Both the position numbers and the translations under genes were made by a program. This document shows positions 20,754-27,160 of a DNA stretch of 48,133 nucleotides, in pieces. Under the pieces are notes generated by a model, which ran no database searches, was not told where the DNA came from, and saw only the letters and a list, made by a program, of their open reading frames with translations. Position 1 is the first letter of the stretch. The number at the start of each line of letters is the position of its first letter. Source of the stretch: a virus; the IMG/VR virus record IMGVR_UViG_3300020582_000013, positions 1 through 48,133 of that record, one strand, 5' to 3'.

Positions 20754-20976
20754 CTATGGGGCAGTCTTTGCAGACCCTCCGTGGAACCTGTCTCAAATGA
20801 AGTCCTGTGCTGACTTTTGCAAGGAAGCATTGCGTGTGGCACCTGTGGCATACCTGATGTCTCCGTGGCTTTGGGTGAACCGCGATGTTAACCGGACGGC
20901 AATATGGGTGCGAGAGTTTCCTGGAGTGAATGTGCCTATCTTGCTCGTGCGATACGAAAGAAAGATGATCTGCTAG
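20734..20976 (+). CDS. Split methyltransferase, C-terminal half
   Basis: The frame begins near TTG 20734 with LPFAADSYGAVFADPPWNLS, holding the catalytic DPPW of an amino-group methyltransferase, then ALRVAPVAYLMSPWLWVNRD. It only makes sense as the second half of the 20529 gene, since it lacks its own SAM-binding start. DPPW suggests an adenine or cytosine base as target. It ends just before the repeated leader at 20977. Confidence 0.6.
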   Translation: MPFAADSYGAVFADPPWNLSQMKSCADFCKEALRVAPVAYLMSPWLWVNRDVNRTAIWVREFPGVNVPILLVRYERKMIC

Positions 20977-21012
20977 TCGGGTGCTGGCGATCCTTTACGG
21001 GATGCAGGGAAA
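20977..21012 (+). repeat. Repeated leader element, copy 1
   Basis: Contains GTGCTGGCGATCCTTTACG followed by GGATGCAGGGAAA. A near-identical copy lies at 22097-22131. The copies differ at a site that is silent if read as a short GTG peptide (VLAILYGMQG); copy 1's peptide ends at 21055 with ATGA overlap to the next gene. So it may be a leader peptide, a translated decoy or an RNA element with a small ATCC/GGAT hairpin. Confidence 0.5.
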
Positions 21013-21051
21013 CCGGCGATTCTTCGCAGGGAAGGGGATGAAGCCAATTCT

Positions 21052-21210
21052 ATGACACAAATAAGCCGACTCAAACAACAAGTGGAGAATCGTTTGCAAA
21101 GGTGTATGTATGGCCATCCGTGGAAGCATGTCCTTCTGCTGCTATTGGCAACGGTACGACTGGCGGCGCTTACTCCTGCCCAATCGGCTACTTTTGACGG
21201 TGCTTCGTAA
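21052..21210 (+). CDS. 52-residue protein with a membrane segment
   Basis: A basic N-terminus (TQISRLKQQVENRLQRC) leads into a hydrophobic run (HVLLLLLATVRLAALTPAQ), possibly a signal anchor. The ATGA overlap with the leader peptide above supports translation. No family is recognised. Confidence 0.45.
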   Translation: MTQISRLKQQVENRLQRCMYGHPWKHVLLLLLATVRLAALTPAQSATFDGAS

Positions 21211-21270
21211 GCCTGTATCGAAGGCCGCAACCCAACACAGGCACTTTTCTGGGTGGCGAGTGAGTGAAGG

Positions 21271-21286
21271 AGAGAGAGAGAGAGAG
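21271..21286 (+). repeat. (AG)8 tract between ribosome-binding site and start codon
   Basis: GAAGG is followed by eight AG units and then ATG at 21287. A length change by strand slippage would alter spacing between the AAGG site and the start, and so translation. A related but shorter (GA) run precedes the 22315 gene. Confidence 0.55.
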
Positions 21287-21385
21287 ATGGCAATCGTTGT
21301 AGGAATCTTGTTTTGCGTGGCGGTAATCGGGATCGCCACGTTTGTTATTGGGAGCATTCGCCTGGAACTGAAATCCCCGCAGTGA
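21287..21385 (+). CDS. 32-residue membrane peptide
   Basis: Almost entirely one membrane helix (VVGILFCVAVIGIATFVIGS) with a short polar tail. Starts after the (AG)8 tract. Function unknown; similar to other tiny phage membrane peptides. Confidence 0.5.
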   Translation: MAIVVGILFCVAVIGIATFVIGSIRLELKSPQ

Positions 21386-21428
21386 GGCGCACCCCGAGCG
21401 CGGGGACGCAGAAGGAGACGGAGGAAAT

Positions 21429-21599
21429 ATGGAAAACACCGAAGCAAAGAAGGCAGAGATCGTCAAAGGTGGCAGTAATTTCTACTACTGCTCTGAATGC
21501 AAAAACGCCAGCAACACGCCGATGGGCATCCCGCACGCCGCCACATGCTCACTCCCAGACCAATATGCTAAGAAGATCGTTACCGGAGAGGCCGAATGA
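21429..21599 (+). CDS. 56-residue Cys-containing protein
   Basis: A charged small protein with CSECKNASN and a later C, probably a partial zinc site. A GGAGG lies about 9 nt before the ATG. It is coupled by ATGA to the next Cys-rich gene. Confidence 0.5.
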   Translation: MENTEAKKAEIVKGGSNFYYCSECKNASNTPMGIPHAATCSLPDQYAKKIVTGEAE

Positions 21600-21754
21600 C
21601 CAACCCGATGCACTGCGCGCACTGCGGACGTGAGTGCATTAAGCGAATAATCTGCCGTCAGTGCGGAGCGAGAGTTTGCCGAGTATGCATCGGAATGGGA
21701 ACGGTTGCTAAGGATTTAGGCGGACCAATTTGCGAACGCTGCACAAAAGGCTGA
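21596..21754 (+). CDS. 52-residue zinc finger protein
   Basis: Four CxxC pairs (CAHCGREC, CRQCGARVCRVC, CERC) fit a double zinc knuckle of FYVE or RING-like spacing. The middle is basic. Role likely RNA or DNA binding; no family is assigned. Confidence 0.6.
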   Translation: MTNPMHCAHCGRECIKRIICRQCGARVCRVCIGMGTVAKDLGGPICERCTKG

Positions 21755-21810
21755 TTAAAATCCTCGTAGCCGTACTGCAAGGAAAACCAACGAGTGTCGT
21801 AGGGGGAACG

Positions 21811-22086
21811 ATGGCGAAACGAATTCAGCGCAAGCGGACGAAAGGCTGGAAGATGCCCGCGAACACTGTCTATGTGGGCAGGCCGTCCCGATGGGGTAAT
21901 CCCTTCGTCATAGCGCCAAATGAGACGCGCGAAGAGGCAATTGACGATTACGGCTGCTGGATTCGGAGCATTCCAGAATCACTGCGGGCTGCGCAAACAC
22001 TACTCCGCGAGAAGGACTTGGCCTGTTGGTGCCCGCTTGATCAACCGTGTCATGCAGATGTGCTGCTGGAAATTGCTAACTCTTGA
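21811..22086 (+). CDS. DUF4326 protein
   Basis: A 91-residue protein from ATG 21811 (GGGGGAACG upstream). Contains TVYVGRPSRWGNPFVI near the middle and ACWCPLDQPCHADVLLEIA at the end. VYVGRPS.WGNPF and CWC....CHADVL are the hallmarks of DUF4326, a small family with conserved Cys/His that suggest a metal site. Function is unknown. Confidence 0.85.
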   Translation: MAKRIQRKRTKGWKMPANTVYVGRPSRWGNPFVIAPNETREEAIDDYGCWIRSIPESLRAAQTLLREKDLACWCPLDQPCHADVLLEIANS

Positions 22087-22096
22087 TCGTTAGGTG

Positions 22097-22131
22097 TCGG
22101 TGCTGGCGATCCTTTATGGGATGCAGGGAAA
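22097..22131 (+). repeat. Repeated leader element, copy 2
   Basis: Second copy of the leader described at 20977-21012, with TAT in place of TAC. Just after it a start codon at 22143 begins a zinc-finger gene, with AAGGGGAAA as ribosome-binding site, so the repeat is again a 5' leader. Confidence 0.5.
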
Positions 22132-22142
22132 GGGGAAATTAG

Positions 22143-22274
22143 ATGTGCTGGATATTCCACCAATGGGGCCAATGGAGTGAGCGCGTGGCGTCTCGCTGCT
22201 ACGCCGACAGATGGATTCAGTACCGTAAGTGCACCAAGTGCGGCATGGAACAGGCAAGATACATCGACTATTAG
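22143..22274 (+). CDS. 43-residue zinc-knuckle protein
   Basis: Starts MCWIFHQWGQWSERVASR and continues with CYADRW and CTKCG, an aromatic Cys-rich peptide that resembles small phage proteins of unknown role. It is directly downstream of the repeated leader. Confidence 0.5.
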   Translation: MCWIFHQWGQWSERVASRCYADRWIQYRKCTKCGMEQARYIDY

Positions 22275-22314
22275 CAGGCATCCCCAAGGTTGACGTAGGG
22301 AGTGAAGGAGAGAG

Positions 22315-22704
22315 ATGAGCGAGTGTGGAGTTTGTCTAGGTGGGGATTTTGGCGACGGGGAGCCTTACGAGTTCTCTGAGATGCGCTGGCCGAAGGCTCG
22401 CAAGGAGCACAAGTGCGGCGAGTGTGGGCGAACGATCCAATCCGGCGAGAAGTATCAGAGTTTTCGCGGCAAATGTGACGGCGATTTCTACCACGAGATT
22501 ACCTGCCATCAATGCGCGGAGATTCGGGAAGTCTTCAGTTGTGAGGCATGGCCGATGTGGGGCGAACTCTGGAACGACGCTCGCGAGGTGCTGTTTCCTG
22601 TGCTGACGACCGCCTGCTTTGCCAAACTCAGGACGCCCGAGGCGCGTGAGTTCCTGCGGGCTAAGTGGATCGAGTGGAAATTCGCGAAACGCCCCCGTAA
22701 CTGA
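22315..22704 (+). CDS. Cys-rich zinc protein
   Basis: A 129-residue protein with CGVCLGG, HKCGECGRTIQSGEKYQ and CHQC, two zinc ribbons, then an alpha-helical C-terminus (EAREFLRAKWIEWKFAKR). The KCGECGRTI..GE pattern recurs in phage proteins of unknown function. GAAGGAGAGAG lies upstream. Confidence 0.65.
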   Translation: MSECGVCLGGDFGDGEPYEFSEMRWPKARKEHKCGECGRTIQSGEKYQSFRGKCDGDFYHEITCHQCAEIREVFSCEAWPMWGELWNDAREVLFPVLTTACFAKLRTPEAREFLRAKWIEWKFAKRPRN

Positions 22705-22733
22705 AGGGATCGCAGTGAGAAGGAGACGCCAAA

Positions 22734-22940
22734 ATGGACCCCAAAAGCATAAAAGGTGAGAAGATTCCGCGCAAGATGGTCGATGCTCTCGTCTCGATGG
22801 CAGTCGCTAGCGCCTTAGACCGCCTCGCAGAAGATGAGCAAGATGCTGAAGCTGCGGAGACCTTGCGGGACGGCATGGATTACTTAGAGAGCCGCAAAAG
22901 AAAGAAGAAAGGATTACAGGATGAGCACACCCAAAATTAA
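22734..22940 (+). CDS. 68-residue helical protein
   Basis: A charged helical protein with an acidic middle (RLAEDEQDAEAAETL) and a basic C-terminus (ESRKRKKKGLQ). Its end overlaps the Lar-like gene. No family is recognised. Confidence 0.45.
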   Translation: MDPKSIKGEKIPRKMVDALVSMAVASALDRLAEDEQDAEAAETLRDGMDYLESRKRKKKGLQDEHTQN

Positions 22941-23565
22941 AACGTTCTGGCAATTGTTTCACCACCTAATAGCCCACCCATTGCCGGAGCTGAAAGCGTG
23001 TCCGTTTTGCGGATGCCGTGCCACATGTTACGACTATTGGGAACCTGAGGAAGCGCACTTTCCAGCGGTCATGTTGTGGCGGGTACGCTGCACTGACTGC
23101 CACCTAGGCGGCGATGGGTATCGCACGCCGGCTGATGCTGTCGCAAAATGGAACACCCGCCCTGAATCACAGTTTGAGGCTCGCGTCGAGGCGCTCCAAG
23201 GGGAGCGGGATGCTGAAATCAGGAAGTTCGAGGAACACACGCAGGCGGTTGGACGGTTCCTGTCGCAGATGTACGCTGTCATGGTTGACCCGCTCGAACA
23301 AGGTGATCTGAAGGTTGCAGAGATGTGTGAAGTGTTGCTTGGGGCAGCGTGCGAGAACAGGCAGGCGCTACAAGATCAGATCGACCGTGCTGGAAACCTG
23401 CCTGCTAATTGGAAAGAGGACTCTTCGCTTGAGACGTGGTTCCCACTCACTGCCGAGGAACTTGCGCGGACGAAGGCTGAACTTGCCACACTCCGGGCCG
23501 ACCACGCCGAGCAGATCGAGGCTCTGACGGCTCTGCATCAAGGGATAGTGGGGGAGAACAAGTGA
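22921..23565 (+). CDS. Lar-like restriction alleviation protein with coiled-coil tail
   Basis: A 214-residue protein. Residues 25-80 hold LKACPFCGCRATCYDYW, RVRCTDCHLGG and an AVAKWN.R ending, as in Lar-type proteins, where a zinc ribbon in this layout modulates host type I restriction. After it comes a long charged helical region (EARVEALQGERDAEIRKFEE, then LARTKAELATLRADHAEQIE) that forms a probable coiled coil, which makes it longer than classical Lar. Restriction alleviation is inferred from the family. Confidence 0.7.
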   Translation: MSTPKIKTFWQLFHHLIAHPLPELKACPFCGCRATCYDYWEPEEAHFPAVMLWRVRCTDCHLGGDGYRTPADAVAKWNTRPESQFEARVEALQGERDAEIRKFEEHTQAVGRFLSQMYAVMVDPLEQGDLKVAEMCEVLLGAACENRQALQDQIDRAGNLPANWKEDSSLETWFPLTAEELARTKAELATLRADHAEQIEALTALHQGIVGENK

Positions 23566-24092
23566 GCACTCAGCGCGTTTTGGATCCCTGCTGCGGCGGA
23601 CGAATGTTCTGGTTCGATAAAGACAATCGTGAGTGCATCTTCGGTGACATTCGCAGGGAAAGCGGAATCATCTACGATGGTCGAGATGGCCGACGCACGC
23701 TCCAAGTCGCCCCCGATCAGATCATGGATATTACCGCATTGCCCTTTCCGGATGGGCGATTCAATTTGGTGGTCTTTGATCCGCCTCACCTCGACAGCGC
23801 CGGCCCTAAAAGCTGGCAGGCCGCAAAGTACGGTAAATTGCCGAAAGAGTGGAGGCCAATGCTCACAAAGGGATTCAGCGAATGCTTCCGCGTGCTCGCT
23901 GAAAATGGCGTGCTCATCTTCAAGTGGAACGAGACGAAAATCCCATTGCGCGAAGTGCTTTCCCTAACGGCCAACAAACCACTATTCGGGCAGACCACGA
24001 CGGTATCGCTCAAAACCCACTGGATTGTGTTCATGAAACCGCTCGCCTCTCGCAGCGCCCCACCCGACACGCGGCCTGTGGAGGAGAAGTGA
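23562..24092 (+). CDS. Class I SAM-dependent methyltransferase
   Basis: A 176-residue protein from GTG 23562. The start VLDPCCGGRMFWFDKDNREC, then VVFDPPHLDSAGPKSW (DPPH, a catalytic DPPx variant) and a long hydrophobic strand CFRVLAENGVLIFKWNETK fit a phage methyltransferase. Because the motif is DPPH, its target base is uncertain. It follows Lar and precedes a small protein in a GTGA chain. Confidence 0.75.
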   Translation: MSTQRVLDPCCGGRMFWFDKDNRECIFGDIRRESGIIYDGRDGRRTLQVAPDQIMDITALPFPDGRFNLVVFDPPHLDSAGPKSWQAAKYGKLPKEWRPMLTKGFSECFRVLAENGVLIFKWNETKIPLREVLSLTANKPLFGQTTTVSLKTHWIVFMKPLASRSAPPDTRPVEEK

Positions 24093-24370
24093 GCGTTAGA
24101 TGGAGTCCCAAGCATTTAGACATCGCGCGGCAGGGTGTGCGCACGGTCCTCATCAAGTGGGTTATGGATCATCGCTTCAATCCTGACCCGAATGACCGTT
24201 TTGCTATCGAGATGACGGGGTGTACAACGCCCGAGAAGGCTAGGCGCATCTGGGCTATCCTTCAGGAACCGGAGCCTAATCAAAAGCCGGAATCTTCTCT
24301 GCCCGCTGAAGCCACTCATCAAGTGACGGTCCACCGACCTGCCTGTAACGCGCTTGGCGAGCCTCTATGA
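24089..24370 (+). CDS. 93-residue protein, end of the rightward operon
   Basis: Starts at GTG 24089 in a GTGA overlap with the methyltransferase. A basic N-terminus (SVRWSPKHLDIARQGVRTV) is followed by helical and polar segments. Its last 95 bp lie over the 3' end of the endolysin gene on the opposite strand, so the two transcripts overlap tail to tail. No family is recognised. Confidence 0.5.
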   Translation: MSVRWSPKHLDIARQGVRTVLIKWVMDHRFNPDPNDRFAIEMTGCTTPEKARRIWAILQEPEPNQKPESSLPAEATHQVTVHRPACNALGEPL

Positions 24371-24782
24371 ACGCAGGAACGATGACGCCAGAAGGTAGGG
24401 CATTGGCTGCTGCCAAGGTGTTGGGGCCGAACTTGCCATCCACTTCGACCGAGCAAGCCGTTTGCAGGAACTTAGTCGCCCATCCTGCTCCCTGATTCAC
24501 CGACGCATCCAGGACCATCGCGGCAATCTTGTTCGATACCAACTGCTCCAGCCATGAATTCCAGAAGTTCTCCTGATAGAAAGCTGCTACGGCCGGACCG
24601 CGCTCAGACTGTGCAACTGCTAGGATTGCAGCGAACTGTGCCGGCCAGAATGCCGAGTTAATTCCCGCGATAGCTTCAGCGGTGGGGTCGCTCTCGGTTG
24701 GGTCAGCGACGGCCTTGTATTGCGGTGGGTCGTAATCTTCGTTGGCGAGAACGAAGGGGAAGCAGGTAGCGAAGTCAGCCAT
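24276..24782 (-). CDS. Endolysin, glycoside hydrolase 108 type
   Basis: A 168-residue protein from ATG 24782. It carries a GH108-like N-terminal domain (catalytic Glu candidate in the VLANEDYDPPQYKAVADPT region, then the GINSAFWPAQFAAI segment) and, after about residue 110, a peptidoglycan-binding helix set (FLQTACSVEVDGKFGPNTLA). GH108 enzymes are N-acetylmuramidases that cut the peptidoglycan glycan strand to release phage. The usual EGGY motif appears here as NEDY, so the key residue should be checked. It is the last gene of the late module. Confidence 0.7.
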   Translation of the reverse strand: MADFATCFPFVLANEDYDPPQYKAVADPTESDPTAEAIAGINSAFWPAQFAAILAVAQSERGPAVAAFYQENFWNSWLEQLVSNKIAAMVLDASVNQGAGWATKFLQTACSVEVDGKFGPNTLAAANALPSGVIVPAFIEARQARYRQVGGPSLDEWLQRAEKIPAFD

Positions 24783-25113
24783 TCTTCTGCTCTGCCTCAA
24801 TCTGACTCTTCAACACCTCAACCGCAGCCTCAGCTCGGAACAGGTCCGCCTGAGTAGCTTTAGCTCCGTGGTTGGGCTCGATCTTATCCAGCGCCTCTGA
24901 TCCCAGGATGCCGATTTCCTTCCTAATGCCCGTGTCCTGCGTAGCCATGATTGCGAGGTCGGAGGACATGGTGATGTCATTCATTCCGCCGATCGCCTTC
25001 CCTGCGGCCATGTCGATGGCAACCAGGTCTTCGTGCAGGGGAGATTCGGAGTTGGCCTCGGCTTCCTGCTGGGCGGTTTCGGCGGGGCTGAGGGGCTGGA
25101 CGGGGTTGTTCAT
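24775..25113 (-). CDS. 112-residue protein in the lysis cassette, unknown
   Basis: An acidic, Ala/Glu-rich protein (NNPVQPLSPAETAQQEAEAN) with several helical heptads (AAVEVLKSQIEAEQK). It is coupled by CCATGA to the gene before, and its stop overlaps the endolysin start. Could be an anti-holin or structural helper; no family is recognised. Confidence 0.5.
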   Translation of the reverse strand: MNNPVQPLSPAETAQQEAEANSESPLHEDLVAIDMAAGKAIGGMNDITMSSDLAIMATQDTGIRKEIGILGSEALDKIEPNHGAKATQADLFRAEAAVEVLKSQIEAEQKNG

Positions 25114-25499
25114 GGCGTTGTGGTGGTCGTAGTGGTCGTAGTTGTTGGCAGCACGATCGGCGTTACTGGCGTGAATTCAGCAGTTGCGTTGAAACTTGTG
25201 CCAGTCGTAACCCATGCCATCGCGCCATTATTGGCTGCGGTCACATATTCCTCAATTTTGGCGATCGTCGCTGCGTCCTTGCCATTCTTGGCGAGGTTGA
25301 GCGCCAGAATCTCCGGGCCATAGAAGGCGGCTATGTCGGTGAGTGTTACGGGTTGTTTCGCGCTGATCTTGGCCAAGATTGGGTTCAATGCGGCCTCGCC
25401 AGCCTGGGTGACTGGAAGTAGTTCAGGGGCTAGCGCCATCTCAGCGACATTCGCGCCAGTTTCTGCGATGTTGACGAGTAATTGCCAATTGAAGCTCAT
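25110..25499 (-). CDS. 129-residue protein with poly-Thr tail
   Basis: Starts at ATG 25499 (ATGA overlap with the lipoprotein gene). The body is Ala/Leu/Val rich with helical segments (AAFYGPEILALNLAKNGKDA), and the C-terminus is a run of ten Thr residues before Pro and the stop. The run comes from ACT/ACG/ACC repeats, not a simple homopolymer. Function unknown. Confidence 0.55.
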   Translation of the reverse strand: MSFNWQLLVNIAETGANVAEMALAPELLPVTQAGEAALNPILAKISAKQPVTLTDIAAFYGPEILALNLAKNGKDAATIAKIEEYVTAANNGAMAWVTTGTSFNATAEFTPVTPIVLPTTTTTTTTTTP

Positions 25500-25879
25500 T
25501 TCACCCCCGCTGGAATCTGGGTTGCCAAGGTCTGCTGCTGACTTGTCATCGAGTTTACTGAGGTCGTTGCCGCCGTAAGGTTCGCCGCTGTCTGGGAGTT
25601 GTGATAGTTCTGCGCGGCCGACTTCGCGACATTGATCGCTACCCCCAGTGCGTTCAGGGCTGTCAGCTCCGTGGGACTCGGAACGTATGTCCTCGCGTTT
25701 ACATCGTTCTGTATCGTCACGTAGAACGTCTGCACCGAAGCTATCGCTTGGGCAAAGTGCTGGTCGTTGATGTCCACGTAGCCCGTCCCTACTACTGGAG
25801 GGGCTGTCGGCGGGTTGGCTGATGGGGTACAGGCTACCAGCGGCAGGCAGAGCAGGGTGAGTAGTAGAAGACGTTTCAT
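25496..25879 (-). CDS. Lipoprotein, possible outer spanin
   Basis: A 127-residue protein with a lipoprotein signal: MKRLLLLTLLCLPLVAC, lipobox L-V-A-C with the lipidated Cys at 17. The mature part is Thr/Ala/Gln rich with a long helical repeat (LTALNALGVAINVAKSAAQN). Outer spanins are lipoproteins that connect to an inner spanin and fuse membranes at lysis, and this position in the lysis cassette fits. It is larger than many o-spanins, so a general phage lipoprotein remains possible. Confidence 0.6.
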   Translation of the reverse strand: MKRLLLLTLLCLPLVACTPSANPPTAPPVVGTGYVDINDQHFAQAIASVQTFYVTIQNDVNARTYVPSPTELTALNALGVAINVAKSAAQNYHNSQTAANLTAATTSVNSMTSQQQTLATQIPAGVK

Positions 25880-26173
25880 CTATTGGCCTTTCGGTGGCGT
25901 AGGGTCCGCGGCGGTCGTCACCGTGGCCTCCTTTGCCGTTGAAGTCGTTGGGGTGGTAATCGTCGTCGAAGTGTGCGCTTCCTGTGAGGCTCTGGCGGCG
26001 GGCGTCGCGGTCTGCAAAGCATCGCGTATCCACGTCCACCAGTCCTGAAACGTCTTGGGAATCTGCGGAGGCATTTTGATGATCGTGGCGATTCCAAGAG
26101 CCGTCGCCAGCGTAATGTACTCCTCTTCGTTGCGAACGATGTGCTCACCGATAGCTTGCCAGAATCCGGTCAT
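25880..26173 (-). CDS. 97-residue membrane protein (holin candidate)
   Basis: ATG 26173 lies in an ATGA overlap with the tiny membrane gene. The N-terminal 40 residues contain one hydrophobic segment (YITLATALGIATIIKM). The rest is Thr/Ala/Pro rich and polar (EAHTSTTITTPTTSTAKEAT). A single-helix membrane protein in the lysis region is the most likely holin or its partner, but there is no motif to prove it. Confidence 0.5.
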   Translation of the reverse strand: MTGFWQAIGEHIVRNEEEYITLATALGIATIIKMPPQIPKTFQDWWTWIRDALQTATPAARASQEAHTSTTITTPTTSTAKEATVTTAADPTPPKGQ

Positions 26174-26277
26174 CGCGTCACTTTCGGAGTTTCAGGCCCA
26201 CAAGCGGCTTTTAGCGAGACTGCAACCAGAATCAGGACTGCGAGCATTGCAGCGCCGAGAACGATGGCCAGCGTCAT
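26170..26277 (-). CDS. 35-residue membrane peptide of the lysis cassette
   Basis: A minimal protein with one membrane helix (LAIVLGAAMLAVLILVAVS), ATGA-coupled to its neighbours. It could be a small inner-membrane spanin or holin helper. The Cys near the end (KAACGP) lacks the Leu needed at -3 for a good lipobox. Confidence 0.5.
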   Translation of the reverse strand: MTLAIVLGAAMLAVLILVAVSLKAACGPETPKVTR

Positions 26278-26450
26278 ATGTCATCCTTCTGTGGCTCGCT
26301 CGGACGAATCGCATCTCTGAGGCCCTTCTGATAGCACTGCTCGCCGTAAGCGTTCACTTCCTCCGGCGTGAACTGGCCAGCAGTTGCCGGGGTAGGCGGG
26401 CATGGCCTCTGCCCTGCACCACCGCATGGAAATGGATTGGGAGCACTCAT
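26274..26450 (-). CDS. 58-residue protein
   Basis: Starts at ATG 26450 with a perfect GGAGGAATTC. Cys/Pro-rich start (SAPNPFPCGGAGQRPCPPTP) and an acidic helical end. Three Cys might bind metal or form disulfides if exported. No family is recognised. Confidence 0.5.
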   Translation of the reverse strand: MSAPNPFPCGGAGQRPCPPTPATAGQFTPEEVNAYGEQCYQKGLRDAIRPSEPQKDDI

Positions 26451-26677
26451 TGAATTCCTCCAGTCGCCCCGCCTAAATTATAACCACATGTAATTGTCCA
26501 CGGCGGAAAGGATGGTTGTGGCTGTGTGATGATTATTGGCTGGGGTATTGGAGGATAGAACGGTAGTGGGTTGAAGGGCTGAATCGGAGCCAACTCGAAA
26601 GTCTCTTCCTCTTCCATGATCCGCTCAACCAAGCGCCCTTGATCGTCAAACTTTTCGGTGACTCTGCGAGTCTTCAT
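26447..26677 (-). CDS. Pro-rich 76-residue protein
   Basis: A charged N-terminus (KTRRVTEKFDDQGRLVERIM) is followed by a Pro/Phe-rich stretch (PFNPLPFYPPIPQPIIITQP). Both ends overlap neighbours by ATGA. Function unknown. Confidence 0.5.
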   Translation of the reverse strand: MKTRRVTEKFDDQGRLVERIMEEEETFELAPIQPFNPLPFYPPIPQPIIITQPQPSFPPWTITCGYNLGGATGGIQ

Positions 26678-27102
26678 TTACTTGCCTCCGGATGATAATC
26701 CTCACGTGTTTCGCCTGTATCCTGATTGGATGATAGTGCAGGAACAGGCTTTTCGGCATGGAATAATTTGCTCGGATCGCTGTCGGCATGGGTCATCGAC
26801 TTGACCGAGAGGTACAGCATGCACACCCCCACCACAGCTCCGATGATGGTCAGGATCAGGTTCCAGCGGTCGTTGCTCTGCTTGATCTCGGCCATGCGTT
26901 CGATGTTCTGGGTGTGACGTTCCTTGGCCAGTTTGTCTCTGGCTTCCTCTGCGCCCTTATAGTGGTTGACAAAGGCTTCCATCTTTTTGTGGAACTCCGC
27001 TGAATCGTATTCAACCCATCGCTCGACTTTTAGAACGCGTCCGGTGAGAGCGTCGATGCGCCCTTTGACCTCGGTGATTTCTCGTCCCCAGTCATCGACC
27101 AC
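26674..27102 (-). CDS. Coiled-coil protein with C-terminal membrane helix
   Basis: About 142 residues from GTG 27102 (GGAGGGAGCG upstream); ATG 27126 is the alternative start. A long charged coiled coil (DALTGRVLKVERWVEYDSAE, then ARDKLAKERHTQNIERMAEI) ends in one membrane helix (WNLILTIIGAVVGVCMLYL). Tail-anchored coiled-coil proteins in lysis regions are often spanin or holin relatives. Fits a lysis or superinfection function. Confidence 0.55.
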   Translation of the reverse strand: MVDDWGREITEVKGRIDALTGRVLKVERWVEYDSAEFHKKMEAFVNHYKGAEEARDKLAKERHTQNIERMAEIKQSNDRWNLILTIIGAVVGVCMLYLSVKSMTHADSDPSKLFHAEKPVPALSSNQDTGETREDYHPEASK

Positions 27103-27160
27103 CGCTCCCTCCAAGGCCCAGAACATCCAGCGACATCAGGCTGTTACCGCCTCTAGCTGG

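Noticed and set aside
25110-26039. 309-codon minus-strand frame
   Set aside because: Only its last 129 codons (from 25499) form a credible gene; the upstream part is a shadow of the lipoprotein and membrane genes.
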